From Acidobacteriota bacterium (GTDB lineage: Bacteria; Acidobacteriota; Terriglobia; Acidiferrales; UBA7541), in NCBI GenBank assembly GCA_003224525.1, contig QHZB01000195.1, positions 1-64,000 of the forward strand: a DNA stretch of 64,000 nucleotides, given 5' to 3'. The position numbers and the translations under genes are program-made. The notes beneath the pieces are model-generated. The model saw only the letters and a program-made list of their open reading frames with translations. It was not told the DNA's origin and searched no databases. Shown here in pieces: positions 26,230-36,900 of this stretch; positions within the stretch are counted from its first letter, which is position 1, and the number at the start of each line of letters is the position of its first letter.

Positions 26230-27468
26230 ATGGATTTCATGGCGAAGCAAGACCGAGTGAGAGCTCTGCGGATTGCGGGGATGATTCTCAGCGCGCTTGC
26301 GTGGACGGGAAATGCCCTGGCGCAGCAGAAAGAACGAACGCTCGATGAAATCAAAGCCGAGGCGATCAAGCGCGCGGAAAATGGAATGTATCCTCTGATC
26401 GGACTTGATGCCTCGGATGTGCGTGAGGCGTTTGCTGCGATCAAAACGTCCGACTACGACGAGTGGGCCGCCGCTTTCAGCACCGTCGCGGACCGCTACA
26501 TGACGCAGGCCAAAGCGATCGAGGGCACAGATGCCGCAAAGGCGAGTGCGCTGTACGTCAAAGCGTGGCGGCTGTATTCGTTTGGGCGGTGGCCGGTGCC
26601 TGCGACTCCCGGCAAGCAGCGCGCGTACGCGAAGGCTCTGGAAGCGTTTCTCGCACACGCGCGTTTGATGGATCCGCCGCTCGAAGTGGTGCGCATTCCG
26701 TTTGAAGGATCGGAGATCGTTGGCTATTTGCGGCTGCCGAAAAATGCGAAAGGCCCTGTGCCGTTGGTGATTGCGATCAGTGGACTCGATAGCCGGAAGG
26801 AAGATCTTTCTGAAAACTTCGGCGCCATTTTGCCTTACGGTATTGGATTTATAGGGCTGGATTCGCCGGGCACGGGGCAAGCGCCGATCAAAGCGAGCGA
26901 AACGGCGGAACGCGAATTCTCGCGGGTGATTGATTACCTGCAAACTCGGCCGGAAGTGGACAAGACGCGAATCGGCATGGATGGGCAGAGTTTCGGCGCG
27001 TACTGGGCGACGAAGCTGGCGATCCTGGAGCACGCACGCTTGAAAGCAGTGGTGGCGCAATCGCCGCCGGCGGACGCGACGTTCCAAAAAGATTTTGTGA
27101 TCAACAAGACGCTGGGAAATCGCGAATATCTCTTCGGACTGGGTCCCGCGCTGATGTCGATTTACGAAGGCGCGAAAACGGTGGATGACCTGGCGAACAT
27201 TTTTCCGAAGATGTCGCTGGTTTCGCAGGGGCTGCTGGGGAAGCCGACGGCGCCGATGCTGATCATCGCGGGAGTTTTGGATACGCAGGTGCCGATCTCG
27301 GATACGTATCTGCTTCTTAGCAACGGTGACGTACCGAAGGAGGCTTGGATCAATCCGCAGGGCGGGCATCTGGGAAGGCAAGTGAAAGTGTGGCCTGATC
27401 CGGTGATTTTCCGGCAGGTGATTATTCCGTATCTGGTGAGGAAGCTGGGCGTGGAGAGCGGAGGTTGA
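26230..27468 (+). CDS. Secreted alpha/beta hydrolase (FrsA/C-C-hydrolase-like esterase)
   Basis: This is a 412-residue hydrolase with an N-terminal hydrophobic leader (about residues 10-31), a helical cap (40-150) and an alpha/beta-hydrolase core. The triad is visible: nucleophile Ser254 in GMDGQSFGAY, Asp351 in AGVLDTQVP, His380 in NPQGGHLGR. The layout is like FrsA and 2,6-dihydroxypseudooxynicotine hydrolase-type enzymes, which cleave esters or C-C bonds. The start ATG abuts the stop of the binding-protein gene with AGGGG eight bases before. The substrate is unknown; pairing with the binding protein suggests both act on one small molecule. Confidence 0.83.
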   Translation: MDFMAKQDRVRALRIAGMILSALAWTGNALAQQKERTLDEIKAEAIKRAENGMYPLIGLDASDVREAFAAIKTSDYDEWAAAFSTVADRYMTQAKAIEGTDAAKASALYVKAWRLYSFGRWPVPATPGKQRAYAKALEAFLAHARLMDPPLEVVRIPFEGSEIVGYLRLPKNAKGPVPLVIAISGLDSRKEDLSENFGAILPYGIGFIGLDSPGTGQAPIKASETAEREFSRVIDYLQTRPEVDKTRIGMDGQSFGAYWATKLAILEHARLKAVVAQSPPADATFQKDFVINKTLGNREYLFGLGPALMSIYEGAKTVDDLANIFPKMSLVSQGLLGKPTAPMLIIAGVLDTQVPISDTYLLLSNGDVPKEAWINPQGGHLGRQVKVWPDPVIFRQVIIPYLVRKLGVESGG

Positions 27469-28022
27469 AGGTTCTTCCGCTTTCTCGACATGGCTCCCTC
27501 CTGGAGTTGATTTGCCATGCGAGGCGGCCCAAACTGTGCGGAACGGAGCACTCCCTTGAACGGGATCGACGTACTCCGATGAGGAGCCGCCGTCACCACT
27601 GTTTTGACCACAGAGTCTGAGGCCATGCTAAAGAACGGGCTCCCGAAGGATGCACCATTGATGCTTTCGGCCTACTTGCCGGCGCGCATGGGCCCGCTCA
27701 TCGTATCGCAACGAAGCCCCAGGCTCAGTTCCTTACCTATTTGACCCACGCATCGCGGGTCCGTTGCTAAAGAGCTGCTTAATCGCTTGAAAAAACATGG
27801 GAAGCAAAGTCGATTGATCGTGCGACATCAGGCGAAATCTGCGAACAGAGGAGTGGCTGGCGACTTTTTGGGGTTGATGGCGTCGAACTTAATTGCGAGG
27901 GAGTGCGTAATTGGAAGAGAGGAAAGAGCGGGTCTGAAGACCGGCCATTACGGGTCACTGGGCTTGAAGTCGCTGAATTAAAGGATAGATGGAAGCGGGG
28001 TCGACCGAACTGGGAGGTGCGC
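27469..28022. other. Gene-free spacer before ADOP permease
   Basis: This is about 550 bases between the hydrolase and the permease. Only short open frames (64 residues or fewer) occur, without recognisable motifs. No clear terminator or promoter was found. The region could hold a decayed gene, but nothing can be named. Confidence 0.5.
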
Positions 28023-30344
28023 ATGGGAACGCTGGGGCAGGATATCCGGTATGCCTTGAGGAACCTGGGGAAGACGCCGGGATTTGCGTCGATCGCGATA
28101 CTTACGCTGGCACTGGGGATTGGGGCGGCCACCGCAATTTTCAGCGTGATCGATAACGTCATGATGGAGCCTTTCCCCTACCCGGATGCGCAGCGGTTCT
28201 ATTCGGTGCAAATCCATGACGCGGAACGGAGCGAGCCCGGGGGACGGGGAGGGTACACGGGGGCAGAGTTTTTGGATTATGTGGAGCAGAATTATAAAGG
28301 GTGCATCGTGACGCCGGGGACGTTTGAGTTTTTGGGGATGCCAGCGCTCGCGGGGAGAGTGATGCAGCCGGCGGATTACGAGCCGGGAGCGCCGCCAGTC
28401 TTTATGTTGCGCTACAAAGTGTGGGTAAAGGATTTCGGCGCCGATCCGGGAATCTTGAACAAGACGTTTGTGCTGAATGGGATATCGAGAACGCTGATCG
28501 GAATTATGCCGCCGCGGTTTGGATGGGGCGACGCAGACATGTGGATTCCGGCGAAGCCGACTCGGGCGGCGACCGGAAAAGCCATCGCGGGGGCGTTTCA
28601 GCAGCGCTGGTTCCTGCTGGGGCATCTGAAGTCGGGGATCTCCGTGAAACAGGCGGAGGCGGACTTTACGGTGGTGGCGAAGCATCTTGCCACGGTGTAC
28701 CCGACGGAGTACCCAAAACGCTTCACGGTATTCATGGATTCCCTTACGAACCTGGTGGTGGGCAGGTTTAAGACGACGCTTTACATCGTGCTGGCCGCGG
28801 TGGGGTTGCTGCTGCTGATCGGCTGCGGGAATGTGGCGAACCTGCTGCTGGCAAGGGCGACGACGCGGGAAAAAGAGTTTGCCATCCGATCGGCGCTGGG
28901 GGCCAGCCGGTGGAAACTGATCCGGCAACTTCTGGTGGAGAGCATGCTCCTGGCGATCGGCGGCGCGGCGATGGGCACGCTGCTGGCGTGGGGAGGGTTG
29001 AAGTCCCTGGTGGCGCTGATGCCGCAAAACATCATACCGGCGGAAGCAGTGATCCGGCTGAATACTCCGGTGCTGGCGTTCACGTTGTCGATAGCCGTGC
29101 TGACGGCGCTGGTGTTTGGACTGGTGCCGGCGCTGAAGGCGGCGCGAAAGGATTTGAACGAACCTTTGCGGGATAGCGGCAAGGGGATCAGCGGCGGATT
29201 CCGGCACGGGCGGCTGCGCGACGCCGTTGTGGTGCTGGAAGTGGGGCTTTCATTGACGCTGTTGGTGGGCGCGGGACTGCTGATGAGAAGTTTTGTGGCG
29301 CTTCGGGATGTGAAGCTCGGGTTGCAACCGGATCATGTCTTGGTGGCAAGGCTTCCGCTGCCAGTGGATCGGTACAAGACGGCAGACCAGGTGACGGGAT
29401 TCTACCGGCCGCTGTTACAGCGTCTGAAAGCGCTGCCGGGTGTGGTGGAAGCGACGGAAACCAGCACGCTGCCGCCGTACGGCGGGATTCCGAGCGACAT
29501 CGAGATTCCCGGGAAGACGCACGCGGAAAAATGGAATTTCGTGGACGGAAGGGGTTTCACGGAAGCGGAAGTGAACGGAGCGAGGAAGCTGGCGATTGTG
29601 AACCAGACGTTTGTGCACAAATATTTGGGCAACGAGACTCCCATCGGGAAACAAGTAAGAATCGCGCAACTGGCCGAGTTTGAAGACGCGGTGAAAGAGC
29701 CCATGTTTGAAATTATTGGGCTTGTAGCGGACGCAAAGAACCGGGGATTGCAAGATCCGATCGAGCCGGAGATCTGGGTGCCGTACACGGTGACGGGTTC
29801 GGCGTTCCGCGGAATCCTGGTGCGGACAGCGAAAGAACCGATGACGATGATGAATGCGGTGCAGCGGGAGATCTGGGCCACGGATAGCAACGTGGCGCTG
29901 ACGTTTACAGGGACACTGGAAGGCTACATCAGCCAGTTTTCGTATGCGGGACCGCGGTTTGGATTTTTGTTGATGACGATCTTCAGTTCGATTGGGCTGG
30001 TGCTGGTGACGCTTGGCGTTTACAGCGTGCTGGCGTACACGACGGCGCGGAGAACACAAGAAATCGGGATACGCTTGGCACTGGGAGCGAATGGCTCGGA
30101 TGTTCTCGGATTGGTGATTCGAATGGGGCTGCGATTGGTGGGGATTGGCGTGGGCCTTGGCCTGATCGCTAGCCTGGCGCTAGGGAGGGTGATTGCGACA
30201 CAGCTCTGGGGAGTGTCGGCGTACGACCCGTTGACGCTTACGTGTGTTCCGGCGCTGCTTATTACAACCGGGCTGCTGGCGTGCTGGATTCCCGCGCGGC
30301 GTGCCGCGAATGTCGATCCACTGGTGGCCCTGCGGTATGAGTAG
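28023..30344 (+). CDS. ADOP/MacB-type ABC transporter permease (FtsX domains), short periplasmic region
   Basis: This is a 773-residue inner-membrane protein of the acidobacterial duplicated FtsX-permease type. It has an N-terminal helix (SIAILTLALGIGAATAIFSV), a MacB-like periplasmic domain, an FtsX domain near 255-400 (LLIGCGNVANLLLARA), a second periplasmic region and a C-terminal FtsX domain (IGIRLALGANGSDVLGLVIR). The ATG follows GGGAGG. Compared with the other permease in this window, about 30 residues are missing between FLDYVEQN and CIVTPGTFEFLG, an in-frame loss. No ATPase gene is adjacent. Members are thought to move peptides, macrolides or lipoproteins; the substrate is unknown. 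Confidence 0.85.
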   Translation: MGTLGQDIRYALRNLGKTPGFASIAILTLALGIGAATAIFSVIDNVMMEPFPYPDAQRFYSVQIHDAERSEPGGRGGYTGAEFLDYVEQNYKGCIVTPGTFEFLGMPALAGRVMQPADYEPGAPPVFMLRYKVWVKDFGADPGILNKTFVLNGISRTLIGIMPPRFGWGDADMWIPAKPTRAATGKAIAGAFQQRWFLLGHLKSGISVKQAEADFTVVAKHLATVYPTEYPKRFTVFMDSLTNLVVGRFKTTLYIVLAAVGLLLLIGCGNVANLLLARATTREKEFAIRSALGASRWKLIRQLLVESMLLAIGGAAMGTLLAWGGLKSLVALMPQNIIPAEAVIRLNTPVLAFTLSIAVLTALVFGLVPALKAARKDLNEPLRDSGKGISGGFRHGRLRDAVVVLEVGLSLTLLVGAGLLMRSFVALRDVKLGLQPDHVLVARLPLPVDRYKTADQVTGFYRPLLQRLKALPGVVEATETSTLPPYGGIPSDIEIPGKTHAEKWNFVDGRGFTEAEVNGARKLAIVNQTFVHKYLGNETPIGKQVRIAQLAEFEDAVKEPMFEIIGLVADAKNRGLQDPIEPEIWVPYTVTGSAFRGILVRTAKEPMTMMNAVQREIWATDSNVALTFTGTLEGYISQFSYAGPRFGFLLMTIFSSIGLVLVTLGVYSVLAYTTARRTQEIGIRLALGANGSDVLGLVIRMGLRLVGIGVGLGLIASLALGRVIATQLWGVSAYDPLTLTCVPALLITTGLLACWIPARRAANVDPLVALRYE

Positions 30345-30564
30345 AAAGCCTTTGCAACTCTGCTTAGATCCGCGTCGAGATCGCCGTTGGTGGCCAGTCT
30401 TTAGTTCTTAGTTTTTAGTAGGAGAAGAAGGAACGCTCTATCGTTCTCTGCTCTCCAGGAGGCTACTGCAAGAACTTTGGGTTTGTCCGTCCAAATTATT
30501 GCCGTCACAATGCACAAAAGAATCTTGGAATCAGCTCCGGCTAGAGGCTAGAAGCCGCTGTGTT

Positions 30565-32784
30565 TTAGGCCCAGGAAAAGCCGTGTTTGGAGAGCGGGAG
30601 GGAGCGGATACGTTTGCCAGTGACGGCGAAGATGGCGTTGCAGACGGCGGGAAGAACCGGCGGGAGCGCTGGCTCGCCGAGGCCGGTGGGTGAATTGTCG
30701 GTCTTGAGGAAATGGACTTCGATTTCCGGGGGCACTTGGTTCATGCGGACCGGGGGATATTCGTGGAAATTGCTTTGGAGGGCGCGACCGCCGTCGATGG
30801 TGATTTCGTAGGACATGACGTGGCTTAGACCTTCGATGACGGCGCCACGTACCTGATTTTCAGCGCTGCTGGGATTGATGATCTGGCTGCCGACGTCGCC
30901 TGCTACCCAAACTTTATTTACTTTTATTTTGCTGTTGGCGTCGACGCGCAGCTCCACGACTTCGGCAAAATAGCCGCGATGAGAAAATTGGAAGGCCACG
31001 CCCATGCCAGTGTCCTTCGGCGCCTTGCGCGAGCCCCAGCCGGATTTTTCCGCGACGAGTTTCACCACGCCGCTCATGCGGGCGGCTTCGAGATCGGCTT
31101 CCGCCGGATTCGTCGAGGGCGTTGAGGACGGGATGCGGGGCGAGCTCAGGAGATCCAGACGGAACTGGACGGCGTCCTTGCCCGCGGCGTGCGCTAGCTC
31201 GTCCGTGAAGGATTGAAAAACCCATGAGAAGGCGTTGCTGCGAGGAGCGCGCATGGCGTAGGTGGGAACGCCGAGCGGCATGAGCGACGCCCCGAAGAAA
31301 AAGTTTGGGAGGAACGTGCCGGGAAATTCGTTGCTGGGAATGTTGGCTGAGGGGGCAAACTGCTGGCCCTCGCCAAAGCTGACAAAATGATTGCGCCAGG
31401 CGACGAGTTTGCCGGAGGAATCGAGGCCGCCCTTGAGGAAATGAAAGCCGGCGGGGCGGTAGTGGTCGTGGTGGAAATCGTCTTCGCGGGTCCAGAGGAG
31501 CTTGACCGGAACGCCGACCTGCTTGGCGATGGCGGCGGCTTCGAGCATGTAGTCGTTGGTAAGGCGGCGGCCGAACCCGCCGCCGGCGCGCTTCAGGTGC
31601 ACGATGATGTCGTCGTGAGGAATGTTGAAGACTTTTGCGACGAGCTGGCGACCGGATTCGGGTGTCTGGCTGGGCGACCAGAATTCCATTTTGCCGTCGT
31701 GGTAATGCGCAAGGCAGTTCTCTGGCTCCATGGGGGCGTGGGCGAGAAAGGGATAGGAGTATGCGCCCTCGACGATTTTTGCGGCGGACCGCAGAGATTT
31801 CTCCGCGTCGCCGTCGCTGCGGACGGTGATAGCAGGCGCTTGTTTCGAAAGTTCATCGGCACGGTTTGCGAAGCCTGCGCTGCTTTGCTGGGCGGTCGCG
31901 CCTTCGATCCATTTGGCTTGCAACTTTTTCCGCGCGGTGTTGGCTTGCCACCAGGTATCTGCGACGATGGCGACGCCGCAATGCAAGCCGAGCAGATCGG
32001 AGGTCCCATCCACTGAAAAAGCATGACGGACGCCGGGCATGGCTTTGATTTCATCGAAATTGGCGCTGAGGAACTTGCCGGCGTAGACCGGGCATTTTTC
32101 GTAGACGGCGTACAACATCCCAGGAAGTTTGAAGTCGATGCTGTAGAGATTTTTTCCGGTGACGATGGAGGCGTTGTCCACGCTGTGAATGGGCTGGCCG
32201 ATGATCTTGTAGTCTTTGGGATCCTTGAGCTTGACGGACTTGAGATCGGGCGGCGTCAGCGTGGCGGCTTTTTCGGCAAGCACTCCGTAAGCAAGGGTGC
32301 GTTTTGACGGCTGGTGGGTAACGCGGCCTGAAGAGGTTAGGCATTCGGATTCGGGGACCGACCAGGTTTGCGCGGCGGCGGTGACGAACATTTGGCGGCA
32401 CGCGGCGCCGACGCGGCGCAGCGGATCCCAATTGATTGGAGTAGCAGTGCTGCCGCCGGCGCGTTGCGGACCATACTTTGCTTCATCGAGATCGGCTTGC
32501 TCGATGCGGACATCTTTCCAGTCGACGTCGAGTTCGTCGGCGATAATCATGGGGAGACTGGTTTTTACACCCTGGCCAATCTCTGGGTTCTTGCCCATGA
32601 TGGTCACGATGCCATCCGCTGCGATGCGGATGAAGGCGGTGGGAACGAAAGCGGGGGGCGAGGGCTGAGGCGCTTGGGCAAGAAGTTCAGCGAATGGATC
32701 GAGATGGAGTGCAACGAGGATGCCTCCGCCGGCGACAGCGGAGACGCGGAGAAAACTGCGGCGATCGAGGAGCGTGGTTTGCAT
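30565..32784 (-). CDS. Tat-exported IorB-like molybdopterin-binding subunit without neighbouring 2Fe-2S subunit
   Basis: This is the large subunit of a molybdenum hydroxylase with 739 residues. The ATG at 32784 follows AAGGAGG by five bases. The Tat leader is [15 protein letters not shown]. Moco motifs include [36 protein letters not shown] and the C-terminal [20 protein letters not shown] with the catalytic Glu in GxGE. It differs clearly from the other IorB-like protein of this window. No small 2Fe-2S subunit gene lies on either side, so it must use a distant partner or a different electron carrier. The upstream gene on the same strand ends 213 bases away. Confidence 0.85.
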   Translation of the reverse strand: MQTTLLDRRSFLRVSAVAGGGILVALHLDPFAELLAQAPQPSPPAFVPTAFIRIAADGIVTIMGKNPEIGQGVKTSLPMIIADELDVDWKDVRIEQADLDEAKYGPQRAGGSTATPINWDPLRRVGAACRQMFVTAAAQTWSVPESECLTSSGRVTHQPSKRTLAYGVLAEKAATLTPPDLKSVKLKDPKDYKIIGQPIHSVDNASIVTGKNLYSIDFKLPGMLYAVYEKCPVYAGKFLSANFDEIKAMPGVRHAFSVDGTSDLLGLHCGVAIVADTWWQANTARKKLQAKWIEGATAQQSSAGFANRADELSKQAPAITVRSDGDAEKSLRSAAKIVEGAYSYPFLAHAPMEPENCLAHYHDGKMEFWSPSQTPESGRQLVAKVFNIPHDDIIVHLKRAGGGFGRRLTNDYMLEAAAIAKQVGVPVKLLWTREDDFHHDHYRPAGFHFLKGGLDSSGKLVAWRNHFVSFGEGQQFAPSANIPSNEFPGTFLPNFFFGASLMPLGVPTYAMRAPRSNAFSWVFQSFTDELAHAAGKDAVQFRLDLLSSPRIPSSTPSTNPAEADLEAARMSGVVKLVAEKSGWGSRKAPKDTGMGVAFQFSHRGYFAEVVELRVDANSKIKVNKVWVAGDVGSQIINPSSAENQVRGAVIEGLSHVMSYEITIDGGRALQSNFHEYPPVRMNQVPPEIEVHFLKTDNSPTGLGEPALPPVLPAVCNAIFAVTGKRIRSLPLSKHGFSWA

Positions 32785-32997
32785 AGGGCCTCCTTCTTGC
32801 TTTCGAGTTTGGTTGCGCGCGGGTGAGGCGGTTGGCATCGCTGGAATTGTAACGCGGTCTATCGGGTTTTGGTTTCACTGTTTTTGAGTGTGACGAAGCC
32901 GGGGCGCGCCACAGCGCCGATGATCGCCTGACGAACAAGACCAAGCATGCTTCGCTCCTGCGAATGCCGCGACGGAGGTTACTCTAGAAGAAAGATT

Positions 32998-33867
32998 TTA
33001 GGAAGGTTTGGCTGGAGCAGCCTGAATCGTAGTTTGATAGCTGATGGACATGACCCAATGACCGTCGCGCTTAATCCACAGGCGGCTCACGTGAACCGGC
33101 TTACCAGAATAAGGCTGATGGAGGCAGGTCATCACCACGGCGTCTCCGAAATCAAACATCTGAGCTGATACCAGCGGGGCGGGCGCAGAACCATGGCCGG
33201 TCTGCTTCTGCAAATTGAGAGTTGCGATGCGATCGGCCTTGCTCAGTGGATGGTCATTGGTAGAGCCGAGCATGACGAATTCTCCCGCGATATGCGGCGA
33301 CCAAGCGGAAGCGTCATGGTTCGTAACGCCGGTCTCCAAAGCCTGCCATGAAGCTATGATGGCCTGTTCTGCTTCGGTTTTCGGTTTGAATGGCAAAGTC
33401 TTGCACGGATTCTGGCAGTCATTCACGCCGGGCCCTGCCGCAGTCGCGGCCAGCTGGCCCAGAGCGACCTCGTGATAGACGAGCAAACGCCAACCTGCCG
33501 GACGCTTTACCCAGATGCGCAATACGTGGATTTTGTCGCGGCCGGACATCACCGCGCCGACCTGACCGTAGGTGCGCGGCTTAAGTTGCGCTCCGGTTTC
33601 GTTGCCAAGTGCGGGCGTGGGCAGGGACTTGAGGACGTCGGCCCGGGCTCGCGTCTTTCCGTCTGCATCCGTCCAAGTGAAATCCGCGTCGAGCAGTTTG
33701 CCGACCGCCGCCTTGTCGTCTTTCGCGGCGGCCTGGACAAATTCGCTGTCGATCTGGAGAAGCGATGGTTCATCTGCGACAGCAATGGCGCGCTCGCCAG
33801 ACTCCGCAGCCAGCATGACACCGAGCGCGACCCCGGCGGTCAGCACACTCGCGACAAGGCGTCTCAT
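32998..33867 (-). CDS. Secreted protein with two SnoaL/DUF4440-like (NTF2-fold) domains
   Basis: This is a 289-residue protein. The signal peptide is residues 1-31 (LVASVLTAGVALGVMLAA). Two NTF2-like units follow: residues 32-150 (LLQIDSEFVQAAAKDDKAA, ending near VYHEVAL) and 165-285 (EAEQAIIASWQALETGVTNHD, HVSRLWIKRDGHWVMSISYQ). Both have the DUF4440 pattern of an N-terminal helix, a D-A-D-F-type strand and a final R-W-x-K-x-x-G-W strand. Such domains bind or isomerise small molecules; no catalytic residues are evident. The ATG at 33867 was chosen because the frame upstream has no similarity; a G-rich run precedes it. Confidence 0.75.
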   Translation of the reverse strand: MRRLVASVLTAGVALGVMLAAESGERAIAVADEPSLLQIDSEFVQAAAKDDKAAVGKLLDADFTWTDADGKTRARADVLKSLPTPALGNETGAQLKPRTYGQVGAVMSGRDKIHVLRIWVKRPAGWRLLVYHEVALGQLAATAAGPGVNDCQNPCKTLPFKPKTEAEQAIIASWQALETGVTNHDASAWSPHIAGEFVMLGSTNDHPLSKADRIATLNLQKQTGHGSAPAPLVSAQMFDFGDAVVMTCLHQPYSGKPVHVSRLWIKRDGHWVMSISYQTTIQAAPAKPS

Positions 33868-33912
33868 TGGTTTCAGTCCCCCCCTGGAATTCGTTCCCTC
33901 GGTTATACAGGG

Positions 33913-33944
33913 AAAAAGGGCCGGATGCGTGTCAGGGCCCCTTT
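33913..33944 (-). terminator. Rho-independent terminator of the TonB-receptor gene
   Basis: Read on the minus strand this is a stem AAAGGGGCC / GGCCCTTT with a 12-base loop and one bulge, running into a T-tract. It begins about 27 bases after the receptor stop codon and lies before the SnoaL-like gene. Confidence 0.65.
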
Positions 33945-33970
33945 GTTGTGTCCAAGTGTGCCCAAGCACG

Positions 33971-36900
33971 TTAGAAGGTGAACTTCAAGCCCAACTGGAT
34001 AGCGCGGGCGCTGCCCGAGCCAAGCACGGGGTTGAAAGAAGCGTTGTCGGGGGTAGCGCAGCCGCAACCGAAGGCGCCAGCCTGTGACGGATCGCCAGTT
34101 GCCCCCTGGCCGTAGCCACTCGTGCTGCCATAGGGATTCGCGAAATTGGGGTGGTTGAGAAAGTTGAAGGTCTCGACACGGATTTGAGCTTTTACTTTCT
34201 CTCCAAACCTGAAGGATTTCGAGATCGAAAGGTCCACGTTATGGAAGCCAGTATCCCGGAAGATGTTGCGGCCCATGGTGCCAAACTGGCCGACAGCATT
34301 CGGGATCAGCAAAGAATTGCCCACCATATAACAATAGTTGGTCCCAATCTCGGGATCCGTAAGCGAAGTCACTGCACCAGGGCCGACGGAAGTGGCTGCG
34401 CTCAAGCAAGCGGCCGGGACGGGACCTGTGCAGGCACCGCCGCCACTCGGACCGAAGCACGGAATTCCATTGGGGCCGATTGACTTGAAGTCGGCCGGGT
34501 TGCCAAAGAAATTCCAACGGTCAGCGTTTTCGTTGGCTCCCGCAAAATTGTTCACCTGGTCGTTCACTCCCCAAGGTTGCCCGCTCTGCAGAGTGATGAT
34601 GGTATTGAGCTGCCAGCCTTCGAGGAGTTGGCTCTTGGTTTTCTTTTCCGGGAGCGAATAGGTCACGGAAAGAGTAAAGCGGTGAGTGATGTCAAAGTCG
34701 CTGCTGCCACGATCCTGGCCGGGATGCTTGCTATCCTGGGGGAGGAACGCAACCCAGTTCGATGACAGGTCGTCAATGGCATGAGCATAGGTATAGCCAG
34801 CCACGAAATCGAGACCATGGTAGTTGCGGGCCGTTAGCGTGGTCTGCAAACCGTGGTAGGTAGATCCATAGAAATTAGAGAGGTAGTTGATGTAGTTGAG
34901 GTAGGGATACTGAGCCGCGAATGGCTGCGCGGTGCTACCGTTTGCGATATCCGGCTGATTGAGATCCACAACTCCGATCAATCTCACGCCATGGTTACCC
35001 ACGTAAGTGGCCTCCAGGGAAAGCTTGCCGGAGAAGGCGTGCTGGATACCCAGAGTCCAATTCTCAACGTAGGGGGTGCGGAAATTGCGGTTCATGGAAA
35101 AGGTATCGCAAGGCCCCGGGTCGGTTCCGATGCCGTCACCGCACTGAACCGATGCGGTGACGCTGGAAGGATAAATTGCGGTAGTTTGATCCTGCCAGGT
35201 AAGGTTTGAGCCTGAGAGAGTAACGCCTGTGGCAAAAATGTTTCCGATGCCGCCGGTAGTAACGGGGGAGACGGGGCAATTGCCACCCACTGGAGCTGCA
35301 GGACATACAATGATGGTGGCGCCCGTGGGGACGGTACCAACACCCAACGTGACGGTGTTTTGTGTGTTCTGCTGAGAAAGGAACGCGTTCATGGAAAGAA
35401 GGCTGTAGATGATACTTCCTCCGGCGCGGACGATAGTGGTGCCCTTTCCGGTCACGTCCCAAGCGATCCCGAAGCGTGGGGAAAAATTCTTGTGGTCGCC
35501 TTTATAAATCGAGCCGATGTTCTTGCCCACCTGTTCAAAACCGACAGAAGGCTCCCAATTTCCGAACAGGTTGTTTGCTTCCTTAGGAACACCCTGGAGC
35601 TCGTAGCGGAATCCGAGATTCATAGTGACCCTTGGAGTGATGCGCCAGTCGTCCTGGGCGTAACCGGCGTAAAGCCACTGGGTAATATTACGGGTGGGAT
35701 CTCCAGCCAAAAAGGTGGTATTCCCCGGTATTCCAGCGAGAAAGTCTTCGAGTGGAGAGGAGCCAGCGGCAACTCCGTCGCCTTGGAATCGGATCCGCCC
35801 TCTCCCTGCACGGAATGTGGCCTGATGGACCTGGTCTTTGCGGAGTTCGCCACCGAACTTAAAGGCGTGCTTGCCACGTAAGTACGACAGCTGATCAATA
35901 ACGTCATAGACTTTGTCCGGCCCGACAATTTTGGGGAAATTGTGGAAGGAACCCAGTTGCGAAAAGGGACTGATTCTGATGTCGGGGATACCGCTCAACA
36001 AGGGAATGGAGAGGCCGGTGTTAATCTTGTAAGGGAAACCAATGTCGTCGGGGAGGATTTGTAGAACGTAGTGTGTGAACCCGCCACGAAGCTCGTTGGC
36101 CCAAGTGGAACTTGGAGTCCAAGCCCAGTGGGCGGAGACGTCTTGCGCTCGGGAATGAACTTTGGTGCGGAATTGCGGCAGGAGCTCGAAGAAGTCCATT
36201 CCCACGATGGTGTCGTTGCCGAAGAAATAGGAGCCGCTCAGAGCATTATGGTCGTTGATATGGTAATCCACTTTCCCTATCGCATTCTTTGAGCTATTAA
36301 CGTTGGGATAGTTGAGCGATACAAACGTCCCCTGCCCGGTGTTCGGCGCGGGAGAGTATAATCCCAATAAATAATTGCTGAGCGGATTAACCACGAAACT
36401 CGCGTTCTGCGCCAGCAGGTCTTGAGTGGCATCGGCGACGCTGATGGAGCAGTCGCCCGTGGTGATCACCACACACCCGTTGCCGCCGCCACCGACAATG
36501 GAAGCCGTCGTCGGGACGTGTCCGGGCAGGGAGTTGCCGACGGTATACATCTGGCCTTCGTAAGCACCAAAATAAAAGAGCTTGTCCTTAATGATGTGCC
36601 CGCCGGCGCTCCCGCCGTACTGCTCTAGTTCTACAGGAGTCTTGTCTGAACCGACAGGGTTGAAGTAGTTGCGAGCATCGAATTTGTCAGAGCGGCCAAA
36701 ACCATAAGCAGTGCCATGGATGTCGTTGGTGCCCGATTTCAATCCGACGCTAGTGACTGCGCCGGGCTTCCAGCCGAACTCGGCCCTAGGATTGACCTGC
36801 GTATTGAACTCCTGAATCGCATCTATCGGTATAAGGGTGGCGGCATCACCGATGACAGCGGCGGCGTTAGTGACGCTCAGGCCCATGAAGGCTTCGTCGT

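Noticed and set aside
25210..27381. 723-residue minus-strand open frame
   Set aside because: It lies fully antisense to the binding-protein and hydrolase genes, is very rich in Arg, His and Gln, and has no motif. It is a GC-codon shadow.
27787..27981. 64-residue plus-strand frame in the spacer
   Set aside because: There is no similarity, no ribosome site and no conserved context, so it was kept only as part of the spacer description.
27978..29207. 409-residue minus-strand open frame
   Set aside because: It mirrors the ADOP permease and is a compositional shadow.
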